Source: Molanna angustata
Lineage: Eukaryota > Arthropoda > Insecta > Trichoptera > Molannidae
Length of the DNA: 64,000 nucleotides
Assembly: GCA_963576475.1 (NCBI GenBank)
Contig: OY754990.1
Coordinates: 3,499,256 to 3,563,255, forward strand
Direction: 5' to 3'
The notes beneath the pieces were generated by a model, which saw only the letters and a list, made by a program, of their open reading frames with translations, did no database searches and was not told the DNA's origin. A program made the translations under genes and the position numbers. Shown piece by piece: positions 9,625 through 24,600 of the stretch. Each line of letters begins with the position of its first letter. The first letter of the stretch is position 1.

Positions 9625-12600
9625 CTGAGGACAGAGGATATGGTGTGATCAGTGGTGGTGTGTGCATACAACTTTTTAGCGGTTTACTTTTTCCATCACT
9701 TATGAAGGTCACACACGCACTGAGAAATTTCCCATCACAATTTATACCATGAATACTTGTAACTTTATTATTTTATTTTTTTAAGCCAAATTTTAGAAGA
9801 GATATAAGTCATCATCCAATGAGATGACATTTCGACTGGTAATATAACAAGCCTTTACAAGCGTTTGTCATGGCCATGAACCATGTAGCATCTATCAACA
9901 CCTGCAGAAATATGAAAACAGATACCTGCTTTCTTTGTGTCTTAACCCTTTGGCTGCAGATGAGTTTTAGAACATAGCAAATCTATGTAAACCTTATAGC
10001 AAACATAGAAAACCTCATAGCAAACCTACGTAAGCCTTATAGCAAACATAAAAAACCTCATAGCAAACCTATGTAAACATCACAGCAAACATAGCAAACC
10101 TTTGTGAACCTTACAGCAAACATAGAAAACCTCATACCAAACCTATGTAAACCTTATAGCAAATCTATGTAAACCTCACAGCAAACATAGCAAATCTTTG
10201 TAAACCTTATAGCAAACATAGAAAACCTATGTAAACCTCACAGCAAACATAGCAAACCTATGTAAACCTCACAGAAAACATAACAAACCTTATAGCAATT
10301 ATAAATCTTACAGTAAACATAGAAAACCTCATAGCAAACATATGTAAATCTCACAGAAAACATAACAAACCTTATAGCAAACATAGAACACCTCATAGCA
10401 AACATAGAAAACCTTATATCATAGCTACGAAAACCTCACAGCAAACCTTATAGCAAACATATAAAACCTCATAGTAAACATACAGCTGGTGTCCCCTACC
10501 GTGTTAAAAAAAATTGTACAATGCATTTTTATATATTGGTACAAAAAGAGTTAAATAAATAAAAATAAACCTATATACATACATAGGTTTCACTGAATAA
10601 AATAAATAATACTATAAAATGATAATACATAATGGATATCCATTTGAATTAATCGTTTGTATTACCTTTTTGTTCCAGCATGGCCACTCTGTTTCTCTCA
10701 ACTTCCCTGAGACTGTCTAAGGTCCTTCTGCCCAGAGAGTTCATGTCTCCGTTCTTCGACAGCAACGGAGCGTCCAGGGTCACCTTCGATATCCTGTCGA
10801 TGTCGTCCTGCGAAGGAACTTTGGTCTTTTCAGTCAGTGACGTCACAAACTCTCCCGAAAACCGCCGCATCTCGTCCCCTGCGCTCTTCCTGAACATTTT
10901 CGCTGGATTTTCAGAGGTTTTTGTCACATGGCAGAGTTGTATCGTGTTGCCGAACAGCGGATCGATGATTCTGACCTCCTCTTCGAGGCTGTCTGCGAAA
11001 CTCTCCCTGTTGTCTCCCTGGGAACAGTTTGAGAGTCTGTTGGAATCTTGCTCGACGATATCCATTGGAGGAATCGATATAGGCTGCTGCGTAGTCTTGG
11101 TGCATTTGTTCAGGTATTTGTTGTCTGAGTTGCCCGAGACTTTGGTGTTTTTCACGTACCTGTGCTTCACGTTTTTGAGTTCTTGTTCGTCCGTCGATTC
11201 GACGTTTACATCAATATTTTCTTTGTTGTGGACTATTTCGACCGAGCTCCTGTTCCCTGTTCTTTCCTCTTTCGGCTTCTTGATTGAGTCCTTCTTGATG
11301 ATGCGTCCTAGGGAAGAAAAGGACAGCTTCGAAGACGAGGACTTGTCGCAGTTGAGATCACCACCTTTAGCTTTTGATCGTTTGGATCCACGCAGACTGT
11401 TGCACTTTTCAAAAGAACCGAAGTCTGATTCTATGTTTTCATTGTCGAAAAACATGTTTTCGTTCAGGCTCTGCGACATTATGTCTTGACTTTTCTGTTT
11501 CGATTTTTTGTCTTTGGATTTGAGGCGGCTCAGAGAGTCAAAATTTCGCTCCCAGAAGCCTTGCTTCTTTTCCTTGTCGGGACTCGCATCGGAGAGATCG
11601 TTTCTCGTCGGACTAGATTCGTTGCTCGTCGTGCTGTCTATGAATTTATTGGGGCTGCATTCGGTGCTCTGCAGGCTTCTGTCCCTGTCGACTAGATCGT
11701 CGATCGATCTCTTGTCGCCGAGATCCACGATCATGCTCCTGGACATTTGATCTATGGAAACTAATCTTTGGTTCAGATCTTTCTTTCTGTTTTCGAAACG
11801 CTCGATGTTGTTCGTGTCTTCGTTGTCAGAACTGGGCGGAGAGAAATCACCGGACTTGATACGTGACCGTCTGTCTTCTATGGAGGAATTTCTGTTTACG
11901 TAGTCTGTCCCAACGTCTGAAACAGCAGCTTTGATGTCCAGTTCGATGGACTGCAGGGTGTTGGTCAATCCTTCTATTTTGTTCAGCAACTTGACATATT
12001 CCGCCTGAAGAGATTTTGTTTCTTCGACGGCCGCATTGAGATTGTTACTCGTTTCGAATCTCAAATTGAGTATTCTAGACTTTTGAGCATCGATCTTTTG
12101 AGTCAGGGCGGTTATTTCGTTCTGAAGTTCTTCTCGATATGCTAACCTGTAATAGAAAACAAATTCATTAGTTACAAGAAACTTTCCTGTCTTATGGATA
12201 CATAATTTAAACCTTTCATGTCTCATGGATACATAATTAAAATCTTTCCTATCTCATGAATGCATAATTTAAATCTTTCATGTCTCATGGATACATAATT
12301 GAAATCTTTCATGCCTCATGGTCACATAATTTAAATCTATCTTGTCTCATGGATACATAATTTAAATCTTTCTTGTCTCATGAATGCATAATTTAAATAT
12401 TTCATGCCTCATGGATACATAATTTAAATCTTTCTTTTCTCATAGATACATAATTTAAAACTCTCTTGTCTCTTGGATACATAAATGTCTTGGATTTAGC
12501 CAAAACAACCAGACTACTCCTATCTACGATAAAGGTCCACAAGTTATCAAGAGGAGAAAAAAAAATATAATTTGTTTCACTAATAATGGTAGATGAGTGG

Positions 12601-15600
12601 TGGCAGAGGGGAATGCGCACTGGGTTAGCAATGCAGTGGTCGCGAGTTCGAATCATGCCACGACCGATTTCGTTTACCTATAGCACAAGCATATATCCTT
12701 GGTTTAGGGAATGAATATTTTATTGTTTCAAAGACATATTCATTCTTTAATAAAATTGAAAAGCAAGATAGAGGGTCGCCAAGTGTCTGGAAGAAGACAT
12801 ATGTCCTGGTTGCACAGTAGATATTCTGAGCCTCGCAGAACAGGAAGAAATTCACTAGGGTGATCGGCAACATCACAGGCATCAGACAAAGAATGTTATA
12901 TAAACGCTGGTTTGCTCAAGTAAGAACTTGATAGATGTGTCCCGGTTGAGAGACAAGACATTAAGTATGAATGTATAATTTGGGACGGGATGGGAGGTTC
13001 TGAAGGGACGAGAAGTACTGGAGGGACGGGAAGTACTGGAGGGACAGGAAATACTTAAGGGCCTGAAGGGACAGAAGGTACTGAAAGGCCTGAAGGGACG
13101 GGAGGTACTGAAGGGCCTGAAGAGATGGGAGGTACTGAAGGGTCTGAAGAAACCGGAGGTACTGAAGGGACGGGAGGTACTGAAGGGACGGGAGGTACTG
13201 AAGGGACGGGAGGTACTGAAGGGACGGGAGGTACTGAAGGGACGGGAGGTACTGAAGGGACGGGAGGTACTGAAGGGACGGGAGGTACTGAAGGGACGGG
13301 AGGTACTGAAGGGACGGGAGGTACTGAAGGGACGGGAGGTACTGAAGGGACGGGAGGTACTGAAGGGACGGGAGGTACTGAAGGGACGGGAGGTACTGAA
13401 GGGACGGGAGGTACTGAAGGGACGGGAGGTACTGAAGGGACGGGAGGTACTGAAGGGACGGGAGGTACTGAAGGGACGGGAGGTACTGAAGGGACGGGAG
13501 GTACTGAAGGGACGGGAGGTACTGAAGGGACGGGAGGTACTGAAGGGACGGGAGGTACTGAAGGGACGGGAGGTACTGAAGGGACGGGAGGTACTGAAGG
13601 GACGGGAGGTACTGAAGGGACAGGAGGTACTGAAGGGACGGGAGGTACTGAAGGGACGGGAGGTACTGAAGGGACGAGAGGTAATGAAGGGATGGGAGGT
13701 ACTGAAGGGTCTGAAGCGACGGGTGGTAATGAAGGACCATTTTTAATTATACAGGCAATATGAAGTTTGCTGGGGGTTAAACAGTAGTAAATAAAAAAAA
13801 AATTTAAAAAATGACACAGGCACGATAATGAATTTTACTAACCAATCAGCTTCTTCTTCGAGATCCTGAAACTCCATGTCTTCGAAGGTCTTTTTCTCGT
13901 TGTCGAGACTCTCCTGCCCGTTCCTCAGTTCTTCGAGAGTGGCCTCGTGTCTGGTGAATTCCCTCTCCAGCCTGAAGTTAACGATAAAATCAACACGATA
14001 TTTTTTTTATCAACCTAGATTAACGCTGTGAGGCACCCTTTTAGAGTGCCTCATAGTGTTTCCACTTTGTAATATTATGATCATTTTTAGGTAATTAAAA
14101 AAATACAAAAGACAAAATTTGCTTTCAATAAACATCTGAATCATTCACAAAACAAAAACCCTGTTGTACTGATTAACGCGACGTCCTAGGTAGGCGATTC
14201 AAAGTGAACACGATTGCGAAGTGATCCGAAGCGGTTACACGTGAATTCAAAGCGATGCGGTGCGACGCGGCGGCTCTGTCCTACGTGCACGCAAATTGCT
14301 CTTCTGACATTATACTTAGCAAAAAAAAAAACTATGGAATCGTTTCCAATTCGTGCGAAAATACAAACCAACTGATCGCGTTCGCTTCGCATCACGCCGC
14401 ACCGCACCGTACCCTACTCGCGGTTGGTAACGTAGGACACTTCCATAATTACCGACTGTTTATTTTCGCGCCGCGCCGCTTCACGTTCGCTTTGAATTGC
14501 CTACGTAGGACGTCACGTAAGTATTTTCTTCTATATTGCATCTCGCAAACTAACAGGTATTACGTTAAATATTAATTTAACACGCACCCAATAACAATTG
14601 CCACATTCTGGAGACCTATAATATTTATCATCTCACAGATCTAGACTTAAACACAATAGCTCAACTGGTCGGCGTGAAAAGAGATGGAGGACATCTACAT
14701 TCAGGAGTTTTTTTTTTTTTAAATATTAGGCAATTCACCCTTAGAAGAGTGAATTGTGTCAAATGGAAGAAAAAATAAATTAGTGAATATTACGACTTAC
14801 ATATTAATACAATTCTCTCTCTTCCTTAGCTTGCATCCCACATGGTGGTGGGGTCCGCTACAATTGATTCAGATAAATTTAGATATTACGGAATAAATAG
14901 TAAGAGAGTTTAGTGATAAGAGATGCGACATGTTGACTGGTAGAGGGACTTTTAAGTTGAGATAGATGTCATATTCGTAGTTTATCGGACATTCAAAGAA
15001 CACGCGATCGAGTTTTTCCAAATCTGCCCCACATGCACAAGAAGGATTTTCTTTAATATTTATTTTACATTATATAGGTGAGTAGCAATTGAGCAATGAC
15101 CCAATCTCATTCTCGAGATATTAGAGATCTCTCTTTTGGACATTTTATTTTTGTGAAACCAAGAGAAAGATGGAATGTTTAATTGGATATTATAGTAGTA
15201 TGTTCCTTTGGTTTCATTTCCTTTGATTTTCCACAGGTCTTGCCATTTATTTTTGGCAATGTTACAATGAGAACGAATTGTGTCTTGGATGGAAAGGGAC
15301 ATGTTAAAATACATTCAGGAGTTAACGACAAAAGATTAAAGAAGATATTATATTTTACCTTTCAACGGCTATTGCAGCTTCTTTGACCTTCTCCCCCTGC
15401 GCCGCCTGTCTCTCTTCTTGCTGCTTGTGTCTCTTCCTGGCACCTTCCTCTGCTCCCGCAGCCTTGTCTCTCAACCCCACCAGCCTCCCCTGCTCCAGGT
15501 GCAAGATGGCAATCTCAGAGTCGTACTCGCCGCGTAGCAGAGCTTTTTCCATCTCCAACTGAAATAAAATAAATAGGATGACCATTTCATTATATAACTG

Positions 15601-18600
15601 TTGAGTTTTTATGTTGTCCAACTGTCGATTTGTTCAGGAGAACTTTGTTCTCTTAACATATCGACAATGTTTCAAGCCAGAATACGCGAGAATTGTATGG
15701 AGAGGTCTACTTTTTTCACGGCTTTTCCAACTTTGAAGTCAAAAAACACCAACTTAGAGGCTTCGCAGCATATATGTTCCATACACGGATTTACTCAGAA
15801 TTCGGAGTAGAACATTTCGTGTGTCTGTGTGTGTGTGTGTGTGTGTGTCTGTGTGTGTGTGTGTCTGTGTGTGTGTGTGTCCGTCCCCCCCTTATAACTT
15901 TTGATCCGCTCAATTCACAGAGCCCAAAATTTCAGAATATATAAACAGTTATAGGCCTACAAAACTTTTATACTCAGAATTTTGAATTTTTGTTTCAGTC
16001 AGGGGTTATCAACTTTTGAATTTTTACTTTATTTTTCCATATATCTCAGAAACCATAAAAGCTAGAACGCTGAAAATTGGTATAAACATAGAAAAATACA
16101 AAATCTCAAATTAATTTTTTCAAGAAAATTCCAGGGTTTCTCAAACATTTTTTATTAAGAAAAATATTTTTTTTATGATAAATTTATGAGTTTAACTGCC
16201 TATATTTCCAAAACTTATACAATTATCGAAAAAAGCCGAAACACCCCAACTAGATAATTTAATTTTCTATAAAAAATATTAACATTGTAGTAGAAGATCT
16301 CAATTTTTTTAACAATTTTTTTAAAAATTGAATTTAGTGACGACATCGCTTCATACATTTTGTATGGCAGTCGCCTATACACAATATGTAAGAAGACTTA
16401 ATAGTTTGATACTTCATCTCCAAACATACATACCATCATGCTATTTTCATATTTTGGGTAGGAAAAAAGGAACTTCCTCCATACTATCCTATCTTGACAT
16501 ACATACCTACATAATATACATATGTTGTATAGAAAACAAAATATCTGAAAATATTCAATAATTTGTATTTATGGGTTTATAGTTTGGTACATATTCTTCA
16601 ACTATACATACTATCGCTATCGACAGTTGGATCTCATGTGTTACATGCAACTAGTAGTATAAAATGGTGTTGAGACCAGTACAATATTTTTAAAAACCTA
16701 CGTAGGGATTGAGCTCTAAGCAAACTGAATGTAGTTAATATAATTGACTGGTTGGTCGGTAATGGTGATACCTGCTCGGTTTAAGTGCGGATGCAGGTGA
16801 CTATGGGCTGGTATTACAGTCGGCCCTCAACTCATTGAGTTTGTTAAACTCAAGATTAATGTTAAGGGGAGATTGAATCCATTTCCGTATTACAGTGCAA
16901 TATGACATGTCAGTTACTAAATCTTCAATTATAGACATATTTTACTTTTTCTGTGGTTATTATCTGTCAAATTTTAAATAACCTCAAATAATAGCAACTA
17001 CAAAACGGGACGCTACCACTTGAAATACTATTGTTTTATTATCCAACATGGTAAATTTAATTTTTTTCACCAAAATAATGTTTTTAAATGCCCATGTTCG
17101 TTTCAATATGGCTGTCACGCCTCTAGTTATACAACTCTGAAACTATACGCGTTGCTTAGCAACGAGTCGAGAAATGACAGTTGACTCACCTTTAAATACT
17201 TAATCCGCCAGTTAAATATTTGTCGTTTTAGTGACGTATTTGAGGGAAGATTAGGCCTAAACGGACACTTTAATATGCTATATTTTTGTAAAGCTTGAGT
17301 TTAGCTCTTAAACTGAGACTGTAATACCGGCCCTATGTTATTTTTTCATAACCATTATATTTTTTGTAACAAAAAATGAATATGTCTTTGTTAGACAAGA
17401 AAAATTGACGATTGTAATGTTCTGATGGTTCTGTTAATCTATAAAATAAAAAAAAAACACATTTACTCACCTCTCTCAAAATGTCGTCTTCCTGCGACCG
17501 TATGTCGGCCATTTTGCATTTGACTTTGTGTATCTCCGTTAGCACTTCTTTTCTCTTGCATCTTAGCGTTTCCAACTGCGACGAGACGTTGTCTTCAGCG
17601 TACTGTCCGCGGTCCCTCTCGGCGCTCTCCTGCTCCATGAACCTTCGAATGTCGTTGACAATCTGACTGTCGCTCTCTCGTTTAACGGAGACGCACTCGT
17701 CAATGACGCGGTTGTCTTTCATCAAACGCTCCTTTTCCCGTTTTAAAAACTCTTCACTCATTCGTTCTGCTTGGTCCCTTTTCAAGTTTTCGGTGTCCGG
17801 ATCGTTCTTAACAACTTCTTCATCATTACTGACGTGTTCTATTTGAACCACAGTTTCTATTTTATTATCTGTTGCTGCTGAAGCTTCGTTCCCAACAAAA
17901 GAGCTATTGCCTCTTTGTTCGTTTGACTTCCGTTCAGAATCGGCGAGGATGTCAACTTCTCCGGTATATTGAGGTGATTCGATGAACAATTGTTTGTTTT
18001 CAGTCGTTGATTCCTCAAACACTTCATCGACCAGTTGTTCTTCCTTCATATCCTCGCTAATTTTTTTCAAGGCAGTGTTCACACTCTCGCTTTGTCCTTC
18101 GTCGCTACGAGACAGATCTCTATCAATGTGTCTGTGAATTTCATCCAACTCGGGTATATCGGCAATCAGATCTCGTTTGATTTCTTCAAAGTTTCGTCTC
18201 TGTCCGTCGAACACGTTGTCCGGATCCAAGAGGATGTCTTTTTCATCCGTTTCTTGGGTTATTCTGTTTTCAGGCTTCAGCCGTGCTATTCGCATTTCGA
18301 GTTCATTGGCAAACTCCGTGTCGTCGATCATGGGTATGTCTTCGGTGAGACTCAGCTGTTTCTCGATGCCCTGACATCGGTTGATTTCGGATTCGGTTTT
18401 GCTAACGTCCGTCTGCGGGGGACTCGGAAAGACAAAGTGTTGAGGGGAGACGAGATTCTTGTGCGCGTAAGTAGTTTTGATTCTCGTCCTCGGACTGTGC
18501 GAGCTGGGACTCTTGGCCATCGAGTTGACGTACGGAACGTTGCCAATGGTCAACATGTTGTTCTTCATTGAGACATTTTCGTAGGGACTGATAAAGTTGT

Positions 18601-21600
18601 GGGGTCTCATGGGATCGTGGACGAAATTGGGTGGAGACAGGTGTTCAGGGCTATTGACGAGGTTTCTTTCGTAGCTACCGATGTAGTTGGAGGCGTTTTG
18701 AGCGTTTCTTGCGATTTTTCGGATCATGACAGGACTCGAGAGCTCTGTGATTGGAAACTGTCGAACATTTTGAACCAATTGATGTTCTTGTCTCTGCAGA
18801 ATGGCACTTTGGGTGTCGAGGTTGAAGTTTTCGTAGCTGGAGTGGTGCGAGGAGTATTGAGGAGTCGCGGCTTGACCGTTTTGTTGGAAAGGCTGGACGT
18901 TTTCGTAGTTGGAGAGATTCTTGGAGTTGAGCTGCAGTCGAGGGCTGACTATCGGGGACCTGGCTGAAGTGGAATTTAGGGGGGACTGCGGAGATGGGGG
19001 TTGATGGTGAGGAGAGAAATCGGTTCTATGATGGCCAGTGTCAAATCTGCAAGAGGAAATATGAAAACTATAAATAAACAATCAATCTTTGTAATGGACA
19101 AAAAAAAATCTTCTTACTCTTCACTACTAAATTATACTCAAAACAAACATCTAATAACAGACTCTACAACCCGACTTGACCTGCCACGGGGGGTTTGGGT
19201 GCAACAAAACAGAGTGGGAACAGAGCAGGGCTGCTACAATTACTTACTCTGAAGGTTGGGGAAAATGTGATAATCCTGACTGTGAGTGTAACATGTGGTG
19301 CAAGAGAGACAGCTTTAGAAATTTAGTGGAAGCCTTCAAGACATTCAAGAGGCGAAACCAGCCCCTCTAGACAACATGTCATTTAGCTCAAGAAAAGATA
19401 ACTCAATGCCGGCCGCCGTGGCACAGTTGGTAAGCCGTTCGGTTGCTGTGCGGGCGTCCTGGGCTCGATTCCCAGCAGGGGAGAAATTTATTTAAAATCA
19501 TTTCTCACACAAATATTGCTTCTCTGGGCTGGAAACACTGGTTAGTGGGAAGAAATTGCCATACGGCAATAAACTCGCCACTTGTGCAGGGTGCATGGAA
19601 GTATTCATTATTATTATTATTACTGTAGAGCATGACAAGACCAAGAATAAGGAGAGACTGCGATCAACCAGCAGCAGGGTGCAAGGAAGTGTTCATTATT
19701 TTTAAATGTATGGAAGTGACAGTTGCCAGTCATGTGACAACTGTCACTTCCATACATTGAATTATCTTTTCTTGTTTGTTTTCTTGAGCTAAATGACACG
19801 TTGTCTAGGAGGGCAGAAGTGGCAGATTGGTTCTCAGCGCTGGAACTGAGACTTTAAAATCTGATATTAAAACCATACGAAAAGAAAAGTAAGCAATTAA
19901 ATAATAATGGAGACTAATGATTTTCAAATTCTTATGCATAATTCTTGAACCTAATATTCAAAACCAAGAGAATATATAAAGACAATGATTTTCGTCTTAA
20001 TATTTTTGTAGGTATGAAATCATAAGTAAAATGTACATTGAAATCATAATATGTTCAAGAACAATTTTCCACGATACCTTTGAACATTTCAAGTGGTATT
20101 TGGTCAATGACACGATTATAATAATAACCTGAAATATCCATCGCTGGTCTGAACGATATTTGGAGTATTGTGAATCCCCCTCGGAAGTGATCCGTTGGTT
20201 ATGATTTTGTTATGCTGTTTCTTTTCTGTCGGTGTCGTTGGCACTCCTGAAATGAAACAAAAACATTCTTGAATTGTACATATATCATTTAAAAAAACCC
20301 AAAAAGATTTATGCCTGAATTTATAAAATCTCTCAGTGCTTTAGCATAACAAAATCTATACATTTTGATGTGCTAAGTATTAAATTTTTATAAATACGGC
20401 TTCTAGATTCACTGTTCATTTGTATTTTTATTTTCAATGTTTCAAACTGTCAGCTCTTGATAGAATTTCATTACTATTTTATTTATTTATATATTTGTAT
20501 ATAATATAAACAAATATAATGCACAATGGCGGGCTTTTTGACATTAGGCAATATCTTCCAACCAACCAGGGGGGCAAGTCTGGTCCTACCGGTGAAATCA
20601 AAACCATCACGATTACCCATATCATGGAAATAATTATTATATGGAGTTCTATAATATCTTAATATGTCATAGAACTCCATATAATAATTATATTTATATT
20701 GTATACAATAAGAAGGCATAATTGGTGAACGTTGCGCAAGCACATAAAGTGATGACGTAAACCAGTCGATGGCAGGTCGTAAGCCCTGTAGGTGCCTTGA
20801 GTTTCTGGTTCTTCTATAATATCTCAACTTTGTCTCTATTGAGATGTTATTGCCAATAAAAATATCATTTGACTCCGGACAGAGGAACAAAATCCAATGT
20901 TTGCGTATATGCAATTAAAAAAATATTCGACGCTTAGATGTTATTTCCCCTGATGTATTTTCAATTATAAGGCTCTTAGGGGATGCCCGAAATGATGGAA
21001 ACATTATTCTATGCCGGAGCCTTACAGCAACATAATCATAATTAATTTAAAATGTATTTAGAACAGTATAATTTTGGTGAATTTTATTTTGATAACAACA
21101 AAAGAACAGTAAAATTTTGGTGAATTTTATTTTGATAATAACAAAAGAACATAAAATTTTGGTGAATTTTCTTTTGATAATAACTAAAGAACAGTAAAAT
21201 TTTAGCGAAATCTATTTTAATAATAACAAAAGAACAGTAAAATTTTGGTGAATTTTATTTTGATAACAACAAAAGAACAGTAAAATTTTGGTGAATTTTA
21301 TTTTGATAATGACAAAAGAACAGTAAAATTTTGGTGGATTTTATTTTGATAATAACAAAATGAGATACTCACCAAGCGATATTTGCTTTTCGTACTCGGC
21401 GCACATATTCAAGATCTCTTCCAGACGAGCTTCCTCCAGATACTTCTGGTTCTCATCCTCCATCCTATGCTGATGAGCCTGAGGCAAAAAAAAACGGTAT
21501 TAATGAAAATATTATCAAGCATTAGCACTATTCGAATATTGGAACTGATTATATATTATAAGCTTTACATTCAACATATATTATCTTGTTCTAACCATCC

Positions 21601-24600
21601 TTTTGTTACTTTTATCTTAAACGCAGATCTGGACCTCAGAGCCAGGGGGTATTAAGTCCACTTTTTGTTGAAGGTGAGGTTTTGACTTTCGAAATATTAT
21701 TGAAAGAAGTCAAAACCTCACAAAGGGTATTAAGTCCACTTTTTGTTAAAAGTGAGGTTTCAACATTCGAAATATTATTCTTTCTTCTTCTTTTTCATGT
21801 CCGGCTAAGCTCTACCACTCCAATAAGCAGCGACTGACATTGCGTTGTAATATTATTGAAAGAAGTCAAAGTGAGGTTTTATTTTCGAAATATTATCGAA
21901 AGAAGTCAAAGCCTCGCTTTTAACAAGGGATGGACTTAATATCCTTTGGCTCTGAGGTCCAGAGATATATTTTGGAATCCCCACCATAATATTTTAGAAT
22001 GTTGCTTATATGTATGGGTATTTTTTTTCACTACCTAACCATAATAAACTAGAAAACTTTAGAGGTTATCTGTCTTACTTATAAACGTAAACTATCTATA
22101 GTACCTGGTAATAGAACGTGATTAACAAAAAAGTTTACTTATAAACCGTGACTATCTTTATTACACCTTTATTTAGTAGACGTCAAGTTATGACAGGTTG
22201 AGAGGTTGTTTAATGCTTGACTAACTTTCACATAATTTGATCCAACGCATATTAACAGAAAATGGTTTCCACCTAACGATAACTTCACCAACCAGAGAAT
22301 TCAAAGGAAGTAATTCCTGCATTGATCATATAAATATTAAAAATATTTTGAACTTTGACTCGTATATTTTTAAAACCACTGTATCTGACCACTACGCAAC
22401 AGCACTTTGCATAAAAGGTAAATCTAATATAACGAAACAAAGATACTTCAAGGAAACTAATTATGTTGAGCTTATAAAAGAATTACATGATGAAAACTGG
22501 CAAACTATCCTAAACATACATGATACAGATACAGCCATGAATAAATTTATAAAAATATTAAAAATATATATTGATAAACATACATGTAATAAATTTATAT
22601 CAAATGCTAAAATGAGATTTACTCCTTGGATAACAGACAGTATCGTTAAATGTATACATAAAAGAAATAAATTACATAGCAAAGCAAATAAAAACGCTGA
22701 AATTTTTTTATTACAACATGAATACAAAACATATAGAAATATATGCAAAGCTGTCCTGAATACGGCTAAAATAAATTACTACAAGAAAATATTATATGAG
22801 GATAATTCAAAATCACCCAAAACTATGTGGAACATAATGCGCGAAATAACTAAAACAAAAACAAATATATCATCTCAATTCCAACGAATAGTAATCGATA
22901 ACATAACAATTGAAGATAAAAAAACAATTGCTAACCTTGCAAACAAACATTTCACCTCAGTTGGATCTAGATTAGCTAATGATATTCTAAAATATACTAA
23001 TAAACAAACAGAAAATTCTATACAACAAAATATCAATGAAATATCAGTCCCCTATCAAATAACGGATATTAAAACTTCACCAACGGAAATTGTTAAGTTT
23101 ATCGATGAATTGAAGAACACGCATGCGATGGGTCCAGATGACATTAGCTCAAAATTACTAAAAACACTAAAACATCAAGTATCTATTCCCCTAGCGCATA
23201 TATTTAATTTAAGTTTTTCACAAGGAATATTCCCTAACCATTTAAAAGAATCCACTGTAATCCCGATTCACAAAAATGGCTCTAAAACCCAAATTGAAAA
23301 TTACAGACCTATATCTTTACTTAATACAAGTGCGAAAATAATCGAAAAAATTGTTAAAAGTCGCCTAACAACATATTTTAATAAATACAATATTCTCTCA
23401 CAGAATCAATTCGGCTTTCGAAACGATTTAGGAGCTGATGACGCAATTGCCAGACTTACTGATATTATTACGCATCAGGTCGACAATGGAAAAAAATGTA
23501 TTGCTATATTCTTAGATATAGCTAAAGCGTTTGACACTATCTCACACCAAATTCTAATCAAAAGACTATCTAATATTGGTATCAAAAATAACCTACTTAA
23601 TTGGATGAAAAGCTATATTACAGGACGAACCCAAAAAGTAAGAGTTGATGATACATTCAGTGAATGTGAAGAACTGCGATTTGGAGTGCCTCAAGGTAGT
23701 ACACTGGGACCGATTCTATTTACAATCTACATCAACGAGCTATGCAATAGCAAAAGAACGGGACATATAATTACATTTGCGGATGACACAGTGTTATTAT
23801 ATGAAGATAGCAATTGGTCTAATGTACACGGGAAAGCTGAAAAGGATATCAACGAGGTTAAAGAATGGCTAAACTGTAATTTGCTAACATTAAATGTGGA
23901 AAAAACAAAAACGATATGTTTCAGTCCAACTGAAACCGGTCAACCAAAAAACCCACAACTGATAAAAATACACCAATGTATATCTCCAAGTACTTTAAAT
24001 ATATGCGATTGTAAAACTATTGATTCAGTCGAAAGTGTGAAATATTTGGGCATATACATAGATAAATTTCTTAAATGGAATGTACATGTAGATTATATTT
24101 GCAAAAAGTTGAAAAAACTCATATTTATATTTGTCAACACCAAAAATATCCTTGAAATTCAGGATCTAAGACAAATTTACTATGCACTATGTAATTCAGT
24201 GATGCAGTATGGATGTATTGGATGGGGGGGATGTAGTATGACCGTTATGGATCCACTTTTAAAAGTTCAAAAATCAATAATACGAATAATACTTAATAAA
24301 CCATTCAGATATCCCAGTAATCAATTATTTACTGATTTTAAAGTCCTAAATGTTAGACAACTATACATTAGCAAAATAATTCTACATACTCACAAACATA
24401 GACAGGAATATCCGATAGCTACCCACTCATACCCCACTCGTAATTCTCAAAAGTCCATTATTATAAAGAAAAAAACAAAAACCACATTCGCTCAACGTAA
24501 TTTTAACTTTCTTGGCCCCAAAATGTTTAACATACTGCCTGATGATTGGAAAATGATGAAAAGAGTTGTGCTAAAAAAAACAATAATTGCTTGGCTTATA

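Noticed and set aside
9940..10495. CRISPR-like array
   Set aside because: Irregular units with no unique spacers of constant length in a eukaryotic intron; it is a minisatellite.
10680..11750. Plus-strand ORFs of 269, 69 and 80 codons
   Set aside because: They are antisense shadows of LL5 exon 9, which has correct splice phases and family similarity.
13125..13763. Repetitive ORFs on both strands (GGTEGT and YLPSLQ repeats)
   Set aside because: Both come from an 18-bp minisatellite in an intron; any 18-bp unit without stops stays open on both strands.
18035..18967. Plus-strand ORFs of 178 and 122 codons
   Set aside because: Antisense shadows of LL5 exon 6.
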